A stretch of DNA of 36,536 nt from Prevotella sp. (GCA_022774105.1 JALFNY010000064.1:1-36536); one strand, 5' to 3'. Positions 17,367 through 25,409 are shown, numbered from the stretch's first letter. The notes: generated by a model not told the origin, from the sequence alone. Translations and numbers: made by a program.

Positions 17367-17752
17367 ATGAAGACTTTTAGAATTATCGGTATGGCTCTGA
17401 TGGCCATTATGATGTGTTTTAGCATTACAGCATGCTCCAGCGATGAGAACCCGCATCACAAACTAATTCACTTGTAGGTACGGAGTGGAAGGGCAAAAAC
17501 GGTAATAACTACATGGTAGTTGTCAAGATTACCAGTGGTAACCAATGCTCCATTACCGTTTACTACCCTAATTCGACAAAAGTATATAATAGTAAGGTAT
17601 GCACCTACGTGTACGATGATAGCACAGGACATTCTATCCAGAATTACTCTGACGACAAGTATTATGATGATTATGCAATGCAAGGCTACATAAAGAGGAC
17701 CAGTCTCACCGTGACCGACAAGTACTATACATACACTCTGACAAAAGTGTAG
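17367..17752 (+). pseudogene. Frameshifted small lipoprotein gene
   Basis: ATG at 17367 opens a 36-codon frame with a complete lipoprotein signal peptide (lipobox SITACSS, Cys23) that stops at about 17475-17477. The adjacent -1 frame continues without a stop from about 17434 to 17752 and reads '...SLVGTEWKGKNGNNYMVVVKITSGN', the usual start of small Bacteroidetes beta-barrel (lipocalin-like) lipoproteins, ending TYTLTKV. Joining the two halves needs a one-base correction between about 17434 and 17472. No slippery heptamer is present there, so a genuine frameshift mutation or a sequencing error is more likely than programmed frameshifting. A hairpin terminator follows at 17769-17790. Confidence 0.7.
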
Positions 17753-17768
17753 GCTTGCACCTCAAATA

Positions 17769-17790
17769 TTTTGGGGCATCTCACCCAAAA
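17769..17790 (+). terminator. Hairpin downstream of the frameshifted lipoprotein gene
   Basis: TTTTGGG and CCCAAAA pair across an 8-nt loop, 17 nt after the stop codon. The stem is short, so this is a moderate call. Confidence 0.5.
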
Positions 17791-17810
17791 ATTAGCAACT
17801 GTATAAAACG

Positions 17811-17847
17811 AAGAGAACCTGATGAAATTGCTTCATCAGATTCTCTT
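17811..17847 (-). terminator. Terminator of the tRNA-Asp pair
   Basis: A 16-bp stem with a single C/A mismatch (17811-17826 with 17832-17847) and a 5-nt loop. On the minus strand it is followed by CGTTTTAT. It lies 12 nt beyond the 3' end of the second tRNA and could also stop transcription from the left. Confidence 0.75.
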
Positions 17848-17859
17848 TATTACGTTCAG

Positions 17860-17933
17860 CGGTGCGTACGGGACTCGGACCCGTGACCTCCAGCGTGACA
17901 GGCTGGCATTCTAACCAACTGAACTAACGCACC
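17860..17933 (-). tRNA. tRNA-Asp (GTC), copy 2 in transcription order
   Basis: Read on the minus strand this is a complete cloverleaf: acceptor GGTGCGT/ACGCACC, D arm TTAGTTCAGTTGGTTAGAA, anticodon arm CCAGC-CTGTCAC-GCTGG with anticodon GTC after U33, T arm ending GGGTTCGAGTCCC, and discriminator G73. CCA is not encoded. It is identical to the neighbouring copy, 20 nt away. Confidence 0.96.
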
Positions 17934-17953
17934 ATGCTATCAGGAAATGTTGG

Positions 17954-18027
17954 CGGTGCGTACGGGACTCGGACCCGTGACCTCCAGCGTGACAGGCTGG
18001 CATTCTAACCAACTGAACTAACGCACC
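17954..18027 (-). tRNA. tRNA-Asp (GTC), copy 1 in transcription order
   Basis: Identical in all 74 positions, by eye, to the tRNA at 17860-17933, with anticodon GTC, discriminator G and no encoded CCA. A TTTG-N20-TACCTTTG promoter lies 30 nt upstream on the minus strand, so the two tRNAs form one short transcript ending at the 17811-17847 hairpin. Confidence 0.96.
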
Positions 18028-18057
18028 GTTTAAGAGTGTCATTTCCTAATTGCGGTG

Positions 18058-18089
18058 CAAAGGTAGTAGTTTTTTTTTATTCTACCAAA
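18058..18089 (-). promoter_or_regulatory. Promoter of the tRNA-Asp pair
   Basis: Minus-strand TTTG (18089-18086), 20-nt spacer, TACCTTTG (18065-18058). It lies between the PIN-protein stop codon and the first tRNA. Confidence 0.7.
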
Positions 18090-18125
18090 TTTTAGGCAGA
18101 TTATTTTTAATAATTCGTGAATTTA

Positions 18126-19748
18126 TCACACTTTATCCGCCTTTTCGGGTGTCTCTACTGTTTTTTCAGCGTTTGATTTACGTGTTCTCTGTGGTTTACG
18201 CCGTGTGCGAGAACCTTGTTTGGTCTCGTTCTTCTTATCGTTTCCTGCGACAGTATCATTGTCTTTTGGCTCTGGCGGAACGCTGACGGGAGCGGCAACA
18301 GGTTCCTCCTTCACGGGTGCGGGTGCGTTATCTGACTTTTGTAAGTCCGCTTGCTCCTGCTGTTTTCTTTGCTGTTGCTGCTTCTGCTGCACTTGTTTCT
18401 TCTTCTGTTCCTGCTGTCTGCTCTGCTGTTCCTGCTGTTTTCGCTGCTGTTGTTGTTTCTGTACCTGTTGCTTTTCCGTCTCCGTGAAGAGGTTATCATT
18501 ACGGTGTTTATCTCCTGGCCGGAAGGCTTCCAACCACAATGTGAGTGCTTCTGGACGCTCACGCCTTATCTTTGGCTCTATGTCCTGCATCCACTGTGCC
18601 CCTGCTGCCATCTGTATGTAATGGTATTGTCGGGTATAGAAGTCCAGTTGTTTTAGGTCATCAAAGGTGAAAACCATTGGCCTCAGCGGTGCATATCGCT
18701 CATCCCACACCTCGTCAGATATGTTATTATGTCGTTGCAGGTCATCACATATCCCCATAGTTCTTATTGCTACGGAGGCGTCATTGGTCAAAAGTAACAC
18801 CTTCTTGCCTGCTGCGAATAGGTCAACAACCTTTCTTATTATCGCAGGGTCAGCAAAAGAGGCGTGGTGTGACTCTGCTCCTATACCGTCAATACGCAGT
18901 CTGTTCTCACGTTGTTGCGCAAGAATGAGCCGCTTTGCCAAACGGGCTGCGGTGTTAAGGCACACTATATTGTCTGTAAAGTCAGCATCACGGTGGTTTG
19001 CTGGGTCCTGCATTGAGGCGAAACGGTCTATCTCTTCGTAGGTCTCCCCCATCATTATGAATCGTCCTCCACGGTATTGTGTCAACTTGGAGATAAATTC
19101 TAACTGTCTTTCAAACTGCAATCTGGCATTGTATCTGGGGTCAGAATGACTTGAAGTGTAGCCTACAAGCAGTTCAAGCCAGATGTTTGTATCGCTTATT
19201 ACCACGTCATAGTCAAGCACACTTACAAGTGTTTCTTCGAGGAACCTGTGGCGTTTATCTATCTCTTGCAATGTAAGTTGCTGTATTTGTTGGTCTGTTA
19301 GCACGATGTTTCGCATCGGTGCCTGCATCAGTTCAACAATGTTCCTTATCTGGATAGATGGTAACGGTGGTACTTTCTGCTCCTGCTTGGCATTTGCCTG
19401 ACGTGTACTTTCCGCCTGTTCTGATGTGTTTTGGGGCGTGTTTTGCTCCTCCTGCCTTTCTGACAGCGGTTTTTCCTCCTGCTGCGGCACTGCTATCTGG
19501 GTCTGTTCCGCTTCTGTTGCCGCTGCTATCTCTGCTGTTACGCTTTCCGTTACTTTTGTTTCTTCGCTTTTCTTTGCAGTCTTCACAGCCTTTGCTGAGC
19601 GTGGTTTACGTAGTGTTTTCTTAGTTGTCTCACCTTTATCTGCCGTCTGTTTCGCTGCTGTCTTTCGTGATGTCCTTGCCTTTTGTGGCTGGTTCTTTGG
19701 AGACTCCGCCTGTGGTGTCTCCTGAGTCGTCTGTTGGTTATTGTCCAT
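18126..19748 (-). CDS. PIN-domain-like protein with basic and Gln-rich low-complexity tails
   Basis: A 540-residue protein. Residues 1-130 are disordered and rich in Lys, Thr, Ala, Gln and Glu. A PIN-like core (about 180-330) shows the spaced acidic residues of PIN ribonucleases: Asp186 in VVISDTNIW, Glu236 in MMGETYEEID and Asp323 in LLLTNDASV. A Gln/Lys/Arg tract (about 425-469; strings of QQQQRKQQEQ) predicts a long charged coiled coil. The C terminus (510-540) is again basic. The core suggests a metal-dependent RNase; the tails could bind RNA or DNA, or make the protein multimeric. This is not a VapC toxin: it is far too long and has no antitoxin gene. It lies 70 bp downstream of the alcohol dehydrogenase gene. 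Confidence 0.75.
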   Translation of the reverse strand: MDNNQQTTQETPQAESPKNQPQKARTSRKTAAKQTADKGETTKKTLRKPRSAKAVKTAKKSEETKVTESVTAEIAAATEAEQTQIAVPQQEEKPLSERQEEQNTPQNTSEQAESTRQANAKQEQKVPPLPSIQIRNIVELMQAPMRNIVLTDQQIQQLTLQEIDKRHRFLEETLVSVLDYDVVISDTNIWLELLVGYTSSHSDPRYNARLQFERQLEFISKLTQYRGGRFIMMGETYEEIDRFASMQDPANHRDADFTDNIVCLNTAARLAKRLILAQQRENRLRIDGIGAESHHASFADPAIIRKVVDLFAAGKKVLLLTNDASVAIRTMGICDDLQRHNNISDEVWDERYAPLRPMVFTFDDLKQLDFYTRQYHYIQMAAGAQWMQDIEPKIRRERPEALTLWLEAFRPGDKHRNDNLFTETEKQQVQKQQQQRKQQEQQSRQQEQKKKQVQQKQQQQRKQQEQADLQKSDNAPAPVKEEPVAAPVSVPPEPKDNDTVAGNDKKNETKQGSRTRRKPQRTRKSNAEKTVETPEKADKV

Positions 19749-19818
19749 TAAGAATTGATGTTTGTCGGCCTCACCTGCTCATTTCCTTGTAAGGGGTTGT
19801 CATAGTGAGGCCTCGTGA

Positions 19819-20997
19819 TTACATCCCAAGTTGGTATATGGCCTCGCTTACCTCTGGAGTGATAGGATAGAAGAAGCCGAACTTATTGCCTTTGTTTACG
19901 TGCAGGCGTCTTACCATCTCAGGAATGTCTGGATTTTCTATGCCTAATTGTTTGAAGGTAACAGGCAATTTGAGGTCATTGTGCAGGAAGTCCTTGAATA
20001 GTCTTATGCCTTCCAGTGCCTTTTCCTCTTCGTCACCATAGTCTTTTGCCACGCCCATCACACGTTCTGCGAACTGTGCTATGCGTTTTGGGTGGTGCTT
20101 TGCCATAAAGGTCATGTATGCAGGGGTTATCACTGCCAGTCCTGCTCCGTGCGTAACGTCATACATTGCGCTTACTTCGTGTTCCAGTTGGTGACTGCTC
20201 CAGTCTTCTTCGCAGCCTACTCCACAGGTTCCGTTGTGTGCCACCATGCCACTCCACATGATGTTTGCCCTTGCGTCATAGTCCTCGGGGTTTGCCATTA
20301 CCTTGCGTCCTTCGTTGATGATAGCCATTAATACTCCCTCGCACATACGGTCACCTACCTCCGTATTCTCTGTGTTTGTGAAGTAACGTTCAAGTATGTG
20401 TATCATCATGTCGCATATTCCTGATGCTGTATGCCATGCTGGCAGGGTCATGGTAAGTGCCGGGTTCATGATTGCGAACTTCGGGCGAAGCGTCATTGGT
20501 TGCTTGATGCCCAGTTTCTGTTGTGTTGATTCTTTTGTTATTACAGCGTTTCCTGAGCCTTCTGAGCCTGCGGCTGGTATTGTTAGCACTACTCCTACTG
20601 GCAGTGCCTCGTCCACTTTGGCTTTTCCTATGAAGAAATCCCAGAAGTCACCTGCATACTTTACGCCACAGGCTATGGCCTTTGCGGTGTCTATTACTGA
20701 GCCGCCGCCAACGGCAACGATGAAGTCCAAGCCCTCGTTCTTTACCTTTTCTATGCCTTCATACACCTTCCCGTCTGTGGGATTTGGCCTTACTCCGCCC
20801 ATTGTTAACGTGTGTATGCCTTGTTCTTCCAAGGCTTTGACAACGCGATCAAGTAGCCCGCTCTTCACGGCACTGCCTCCGCCGTATATCACCAATGCCT
20901 TCCTTGCTCCGTATCTTCTTGCCAGTTGTCCTGTTTTTTCCTCCGTGCCTTTACCGAACACGAACTCTGTTGGGGAATAAAATGTGAAATCTATCAT
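19819..20997 (-). CDS. Iron-containing alcohol dehydrogenase
   Basis: A 392-residue group III alcohol dehydrogenase, NADPH-dependent butanol-dehydrogenase type, likely reducing aldehydes in the cytoplasm. The coenzyme-binding GGGSVIDTAKA motif is at about residue 97. Metal ligands are seen in ICDMMIHILERYF (Asp, His), QLEHEVSAMYD (His) and VTHGAGLAV (His). An in-frame ATG at 21036 overlaps the stop of the DUF4435 gene (ATGA) and would add 13 residues. The family N terminus MIDFTFYSPTEFVFGKG begins at 20997, so I use this start, but coupling through the overlap remains possible. Whether this metabolic gene has any link to the upstream ATPase/DUF4435 pair is unclear. Confidence 0.92.
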   Translation of the reverse strand: MIDFTFYSPTEFVFGKGTEEKTGQLARRYGARKALVIYGGGSAVKSGLLDRVVKALEEQGIHTLTMGGVRPNPTDGKVYEGIEKVKNEGLDFIVAVGGGSVIDTAKAIACGVKYAGDFWDFFIGKAKVDEALPVGVVLTIPAAGSEGSGNAVITKESTQQKLGIKQPMTLRPKFAIMNPALTMTLPAWHTASGICDMMIHILERYFTNTENTEVGDRMCEGVLMAIINEGRKVMANPEDYDARANIMWSGMVAHNGTCGVGCEEDWSSHQLEHEVSAMYDVTHGAGLAVITPAYMTFMAKHHPKRIAQFAERVMGVAKDYGDEEEKALEGIRLFKDFLHNDLKLPVTFKQLGIENPDIPEMVRRLHVNKGNKFGFFYPITPEVSEAIYQLGM

Positions 20998-21032
20998 TGT
21001 TGTTTGCTTTTGTATATATGTAGAAAGGGTTG

Positions 21033-22055
21033 TCATGCCGGTTCATTGTTGCCGTTTAATATCCTTTCCACATCGTTAAGTATTCTCTTGTATGGTGCAG
21101 AAGTAGTGTAACCCATGTTCTTTTTGAGCATTGACGGTATGTCACTTTGCAGTTTATTATAGGCTGCCAACTCGTTCTGTAACTGCACTACGTGCTGTGC
21201 GTTGTGCCTTATCTCCCTTTCTCTCTCCCTTCTCAGTTCGTCACACACGGTTTGTACTGTTGGTGCCACTACGCAGTCAAACAGGTGGTGACCGTGTATA
21301 TACAGATACGTTGTCTCTGGTGTCACTCCTAACCGTAGTATATCCTCTTTTGTTTTAAGGTATTCCTCTTTCCTGTCGGGGTATATTTTCCGCAGTTCGT
21401 TTATCCTTATGCGTACTTTATGGCGTACTCTTTCCATGTTACCCATCAGTTCCTGTATGCGTGAGTGCCTTATTTCTACTGTCCTGTTGAAGTCTGTTAT
21501 GCTGAATCTGGAGTATTCTCTTTTTCTGTATAGCATTATACTCCACACAAACAGTGGGAATATTGCCTTGCTATATTCTGCAAGGAACGTCTCAAAGTCA
21601 AACAGCGAGTGGTCGTTGAGCGTTGACATCACGCAGACATTGTGCAGTGATTGTGCGTAGCACTGGTAGTTTTCTATGGCATATACGTATGTATGCACCA
21701 CGTAAGGGTTATTCAGCATGAATTCTGACTGGTATGACATGCCCTGTATCAGGTAGTCATAGTCAGCGTCCACACAGGCTATCATGCTGTTTCCTGCACC
21801 CTGCTGCATTATTGACAGCAATGCCTGTCTCTTGCCTTTGCTAAGTGTTGTGCGGCTTGGCAGCATCACCTCAAAGTAACGTGTCTCGTCCTCAAAGTGG
21901 CTGAGCACCATGCGCCAGAAGAGTATGTCGTCATAACTCTCCACGTATGCCACAATCCTTCTGCGTGCATTTTTACCTTTCAGTTTGTTTGCCGCATTAA
22001 CATAGTCGCTTGATATGTAGTCAGTTAATGGCATATACGTTTTCTCTGGATTCAC
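21033..22055 (-). CDS. DUF4435 Toprim-like protein, AriB-like candidate nuclease
   Basis: A 340-residue protein that resembles the DUF4435 family. Its N-terminal part has a Toprim-type acidic set: Glu39 in RRIVAYVESYDD and the DxD pair Asp96/Asp98 in MIACVDADYDYL. The rest is helical, with a charged region at about 205-240 and 275-315. In the PARIS antiphage system, AriB is a DUF4435 Toprim nuclease that is held by the ATPase AriA and, once released, cuts tRNA-Lys. Here the upstream same-strand gene encodes a matching ATPase. A 136-bp spacer holding 22-bp repeat array 3 separates them. The defence role is an inference from gene pairing; related pairs can also have housekeeping roles. Confidence 0.72.
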   Translation of the reverse strand: MNPEKTYMPLTDYISSDYVNAANKLKGKNARRRIVAYVESYDDILFWRMVLSHFEDETRYFEVMLPSRTTLSKGKRQALLSIMQQGAGNSMIACVDADYDYLIQGMSYQSEFMLNNPYVVHTYVYAIENYQCYAQSLHNVCVMSTLNDHSLFDFETFLAEYSKAIFPLFVWSIMLYRKREYSRFSITDFNRTVEIRHSRIQELMGNMERVRHKVRIRINELRKIYPDRKEEYLKTKEDILRLGVTPETTYLYIHGHHLFDCVVAPTVQTVCDELRREREREIRHNAQHVVQLQNELAAYNKLQSDIPSMLKKNMGYTTSAPYKRILNDVERILNGNNEPA

Positions 22056-22097
22056 GGTTTGGGATTCTTGGCTTCTGGTGGCGTGAACGATGTTCTT

Positions 22098-22187
22098 GCT
22101 ATCAGGTGCTGATTACACTGTTATCAGGTGCTGATTATATTGCAATCAGATACCAATTACTTAGTAATCAGGTGCTGATTACATTTG
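22098..22187. repeat. 22-bp tandem repeat array 3, inside the ATPase-DUF4435 operon
   Basis: ATCAG starts at 22101, 22123, 22145, and ATCAGG at 22167: four units of exactly 22 bp. Three units carry the ATCAGGTGCTGATTA core; the third is degenerate (ATCAGATACCAATTA). The array fills most of the 136-bp space between the ATPase stop (22192) and the DUF4435 start (22055), so it would be transcribed as part of that mRNA. Confidence 0.85.
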
Positions 22188-22191
22188 TGTC

Positions 22192-23001
22192 TCACACCTC
22201 TATCTCACTTACCTCTGTCACCCTGTCTGTCCATCCGTCCATTATCACAGCGGGAGAGTGTGTTGTTAGTATCACCTGCACATTGGGATTGAGTTGCATG
22301 ATGATGTTGATAAGCCTTTTTTGCCATTCTATGTGCAGGCTTACCTCTGGCTCGTCCATGAACAGCACGTATGGCTGATGGTCCTCCACAAGCACCGTCA
22401 GCAGTATCACCAGCATCTGTTTCTCGCCGCTTGACAACTGATAAGGCATCAATGTCTCGCCCATCTGCATGAAACGTATCTCGTTTTCCGTCCTGATAAT
22501 GGTCTTCTTGGTGTCTTCAAACAGGCTGTCCACAATGTCATGGAACTGTTTTTTGTTCTCTGACAACTGTTGCGCCAAGACCGGGGCATCCTGTCTTCCG
22601 CTCTGCAACATTTCTATTATCCTGTTGCCGAGGTTCACCTGATAGTCCAGATAGCGCCGCTGCAGCGTGAAAAGTTGCAGATCCAGTTCTGTAACTATCT
22701 TGAAATCGAGGCGTGACGTGAGTTCTGCGTTAATCAAAGGACGGTCAAATGACCTTATAACATCAAAGCGTATCGTGTCTGCATCATCCTCATGCACACT
22801 TAGTTTTACGCCGTTCTCATTGTCAATCTCTCCGTGCGACACAATCAATGGCGTCACAACCTTGTTCAATATGGTGCTCTTACCCACGCCATTAACACCG
22901 CTTAGAATGTTAACGTGCCTGTCAAGTTGCCATAAGATATGCTTTCTGCCATTCCATAGAGAGGCTATCTCTATCTGTTTTATGTACTCTGCGTATTTCA
23001 T
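22192..23001 (-). CDS. ABC/OLD-like AAA ATPase, AriA-like
   Basis: A 269-residue single-domain ATPase of the AAA_21/OLD group. Motifs: Walker A GVNGVGKST (35-43), ABC signature LSSGEKQM (189-196), Walker B VLFMDEPEVSLH (Asp216, Glu217) and H-loop TTHSP (His248). The about 100 residues between Walker A and signature include a helical arm (105-175). It is followed by a DUF4435 gene, the composition of PARIS antiphage systems (ATPase sensor plus Toprim effector). It is shorter than well-studied AriA proteins, which I recall as longer, so the match is not exact. It has its own perfect promoter 31 nt upstream, separate from the HD-domain gene. Confidence 0.82.
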   Translation of the reverse strand: MKYAEYIKQIEIASLWNGRKHILWQLDRHVNILSGVNGVGKSTILNKVVTPLIVSHGEIDNENGVKLSVHEDDADTIRFDVIRSFDRPLINAELTSRLDFKIVTELDLQLFTLQRRYLDYQVNLGNRIIEMLQSGRQDAPVLAQQLSENKKQFHDIVDSLFEDTKKTIIRTENEIRFMQMGETLMPYQLSSGEKQMLVILLTVLVEDHQPYVLFMDEPEVSLHIEWQKRLINIIMQLNPNVQVILTTHSPAVIMDGWTDRVTEVSEIEV

Positions 23002-23032
23002 ACAACGTAGGATTAACCGTTATACATCTCTG

Positions 23033-23063
23033 CAAAGGTACGAAAAAAGGGGCAACGGTCAAA
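23033..23063 (-). promoter_or_regulatory. Promoter of the ATPase-DUF4435 operon
   Basis: Minus-strand TTTG (23063-23060), 19-nt spacer, TACCTTTG (23040-23033). The ATPase start codon is at 23001, giving a leader of roughly 25 nt. Confidence 0.75.
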
Positions 23064-23077
23064 CTATTTTTTATATT

Positions 23078-23647
23078 TTAACACCCGAACATACGGTGCC
23101 ATTCCCGGAATACGGCAACACCTTCCTCGCCGAACTTTGACAACGACTTCTCCGCATGGTCAAAGGTCTTGCAGCGATCCAGTTTTGTTTTCGAGAAGAA
23201 CTTGTCCGCATAGCAGATTATTTTCTCCTCCATCGTCTCCGGCGTAAGGTCCTGTTCTGGCAGCGGCAGACCCTGTTTCCTTATCGTCTTGGCCGTCAAT
23301 CCTGTGCCAGTATGCCTTGCACACACCCTTGCGTATGGCGTTATGTCGAAGTCCGGCAGGTATTTCGCAGCATAATCCGTCAACATCTTCGCTCCAAGCA
23401 GACCGTGACGTATGTATGGCTCGGTGCCATGACAGTGTATTCCTGCTGCATCACACATTACTATGCCTATGTCATGCAGCATGGCAGCGTCATAAACAAA
23501 CTGGCTGTCGGCACCCATTTCCGGGTGTTTCAGGCATATATCCCGCGCCAACTCTGCCACACTCCTGCTGTGAATAAGCAGTATATGCCTCAGTTCCCGA
23601 TATATTTCTTCGGGAAAGTAATAGTCTATTATCTTTTGGTAGAACAT
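23078..23647 (-). CDS. HD-domain phosphohydrolase
   Basis: A 189-residue HDIG-type metal phosphohydrolase. Metal ligands: His26 (ILLIHSRSV), His58-Asp59 in DAAMLHDIGI and Asp148 in ICYADKFFSK. The spacing and short length match the small HDIG proteins of Bacteroidales, thought to act on nucleotides or phospho-compounds; the substrate is unknown. It is upstream of the ATPase-DUF4435 pair on the same strand, but a promoter in the 76-bp gap suggests it is a separate unit. Upstream (23648-23744) there is T/G-rich sequence with no clear promoter. Confidence 0.85.
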   Translation of the reverse strand: MFYQKIIDYYFPEEIYRELRHILLIHSRSVAELARDICLKHPEMGADSQFVYDAAMLHDIGIVMCDAAGIHCHGTEPYIRHGLLGAKMLTDYAAKYLPDFDITPYARVCARHTGTGLTAKTIRKQGLPLPEQDLTPETMEEKIICYADKFFSKTKLDRCKTFDHAEKSLSKFGEEGVAVFREWHRMFGC

Positions 23648-23744
23648 CGTTTTTATTATTTAATGGTCTTGTTGTTGGGTGGTCTTGTTGTTGGGCAGTG
23701 CGTCACAGTTAACTAAACGCCTTAACAACAATACCTCTACGCAA

Positions 23745-25409
23745 CTATTTCAAGTACACCTCCCTCACCACTGTGGCAGAGGCTCCGGTGCTACCGGTGT
23801 GCTGTAGGTGGAATCCTCCGTACCCATTGGGGTGTGACATGGTTGCTGTCAACCTCTGGCAGGCTCCTTTTACATTAGCATTTTCTATCGTTGCACTCAA
23901 CTTCTCACCCTCTGCCGTAAGGCTGACAACGCACCCTCTCTTGAAGATATCACACCGTTGTGGCTCACAGATGCGACTAATCCTACCATCTGTGTATTCC
24001 ACGAGGTATGTCTCCACGGCGTGGTCATAGTCTGGGGTGCGTATGAAACGTATGCCATAACCCGTCAATGTGCGTGTGTTGAACTTTATACAGATGTCGA
24101 GATACTGCCCCGTAGCCGAACCAAAGCCTTGTCCTGGTCCCTTGCAAGGGTCCAGAGTGAGGCGACAGGTCTGCCTTGTCACCTTCTCATTCTCATCAAG
24201 TGGTGTGAACATCATGCGTGCTCCCTTCTGCAGTTGCACCAATCCCCATGAGCCTTCGGCACCATCTACGCCCTCATCATATCCCCATGAACTTCTACTG
24301 TTGTCTGCTATCCAGTCATAGTCGGCTGTATCCACTGGCTTATAGCAGTCCAGTGTCCAACCGCCGGGCACTATTTTCTGCTGCACCTGCAAGGCGAATG
24401 GCGGCAGTTCTACTGGCAACGGCTCCGTGGGTGTGGGCACTTCCAGAGGCTTACCGTTAAGGGTGCAGCCCCTCATCACGCACTGATGCTTCGGGTCCGG
24501 ACGCTTATTCCACTCTATACGCAGTGCTGGGTCATCGCTGGTCCACCTGCAATTCTCCATTGTTACGGGGCCACTGACCTTGGTAAGATATTGTGTTCCC
24601 TGCGTCTTGCTGTGTATGTCGCAGTCTATAAACACCGCTCCCTTACGTTTGTCTGTGGTATAGAAGGGCTTACTGCTATACAGAGTGAACTGGCATTGAC
24701 GGTAAACGCCAGTTCCACACAGTGCATCATCAGTACATTCAAAGTAGCATTTCTCAAACTCTGTGTGCTCTCCGCCAACGAAAGGACAAAGGTTCAGACG
24801 CGAGATAAAACGGCAGTTACGCAGCAGATAGCGGTCGCCACTGCATATAACGAGTTGTGCCTGCACTATGGCGGACTTCCTCTTGCTGCGGTTCTTGCGT
24901 GGGTCTTTATTATATATAAGGTCAACGTTGCAATAATTGCCAAACGTTATGTTCTCTGCCTGTATGTCATTGCCTATGAAATGGAACATAGTGAAGTTGC
25001 CTATTGCACCCTGTGTCTGTCCGCGGTTACACGCAAGGACCACGTCATTGGCCTTGTCGCTGAGACCGATAAGCCTCACCCGGTTCATTTTTACAGACAT
25101 AGCGAAAGGTGTGTTCTCACCTTTCGCCGGCTGTCTTACCGTTTCCTCGTCGGGGTTGTCTATCCAATAGACGGAAGGGGTGATGTATATCTCCGTCCAT
25201 CGCGTGTCCTTGCCGTTGTTACGTTCTACAAAACGCAGTGCCTCCTTCACCGTGCGAAAGGTGAAACGGCTATCGTTGGTCTTTTTATCGTTGACCAACA
25301 GCCGTTTACTATTGGTCTTCATCCTTGTTCCCTTGTAGGAGAATGTTGTCTGCGCTACGGCACATAGGCCTTGCAGCAACAGCAGGAATATGGTCAGGCA
25401 CTTTCTCAT
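23745..25409 (-). CDS. Secreted right-handed beta-helix protein, pectinesterase-like
   Basis: A 554-residue secreted protein with signal peptide MRKCLTIFLLLLQGLCAVA|QTT. Residues about 45-320 show beta-helix features: 'RFTFRTVKEALRFVE' and 'TEIYITPSVYWI' resemble the opening of pectin methylesterases, followed by repeated 'LLRNCRFISRLN', 'EFEKCYFECTDDALCG', 'VFIDCDIHSKTQG' and 'TMENCRWTSDDPALR' rungs. The last 200 residues look like a separate beta-sandwich ('GRISRICEPQRCDIFKRGCVVSLTA'). Catalytic residues of CE8 esterases (two Asp and an Arg) cannot be assigned with certainty. A role in plant-polysaccharide breakdown is an inference. A minus-strand -7 box lies at 25436-25443. Confidence 0.72.
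   Translation of the reverse strand: MRKCLTIFLLLLQGLCAVAQTTFSYKGTRMKTNSKRLLVNDKKTNDSRFTFRTVKEALRFVERNNGKDTRWTEIYITPSVYWIDNPDEETVRQPAKGENTPFAMSVKMNRVRLIGLSDKANDVVLACNRGQTQGAIGNFTMFHFIGNDIQAENITFGNYCNVDLIYNKDPRKNRSKRKSAIVQAQLVICSGDRYLLRNCRFISRLNLCPFVGGEHTEFEKCYFECTDDALCGTGVYRQCQFTLYSSKPFYTTDKRKGAVFIDCDIHSKTQGTQYLTKVSGPVTMENCRWTSDDPALRIEWNKRPDPKHQCVMRGCTLNGKPLEVPTPTEPLPVELPPFALQVQQKIVPGGWTLDCYKPVDTADYDWIADNSRSSWGYDEGVDGAEGSWGLVQLQKGARMMFTPLDENEKVTRQTCRLTLDPCKGPGQGFGSATGQYLDICIKFNTRTLTGYGIRFIRTPDYDHAVETYLVEYTDGRISRICEPQRCDIFKRGCVVSLTAEGEKLSATIENANVKGACQRLTATMSHPNGYGGFHLQHTGSTGASATVVREVYLK

Noticed and set aside
17420..17480. Programmed -1 frameshifting in the small lipoprotein gene
   Set aside because: No X-XXY-YYZ slippery heptamer or downstream pseudoknot-like structure is seen in the overlap.
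18126..19748. VapC-type toxin for the PIN protein
   Set aside because: The protein is 540 residues with long tails, and no small antitoxin gene is adjacent.
19767..19812. GGCCTCAC/GTGAGGCC inverted repeat between the alcohol dehydrogenase and PIN genes
   Set aside because: The 8-bp arms with a 30-nt loop and no T-run are too weak to call a terminator.
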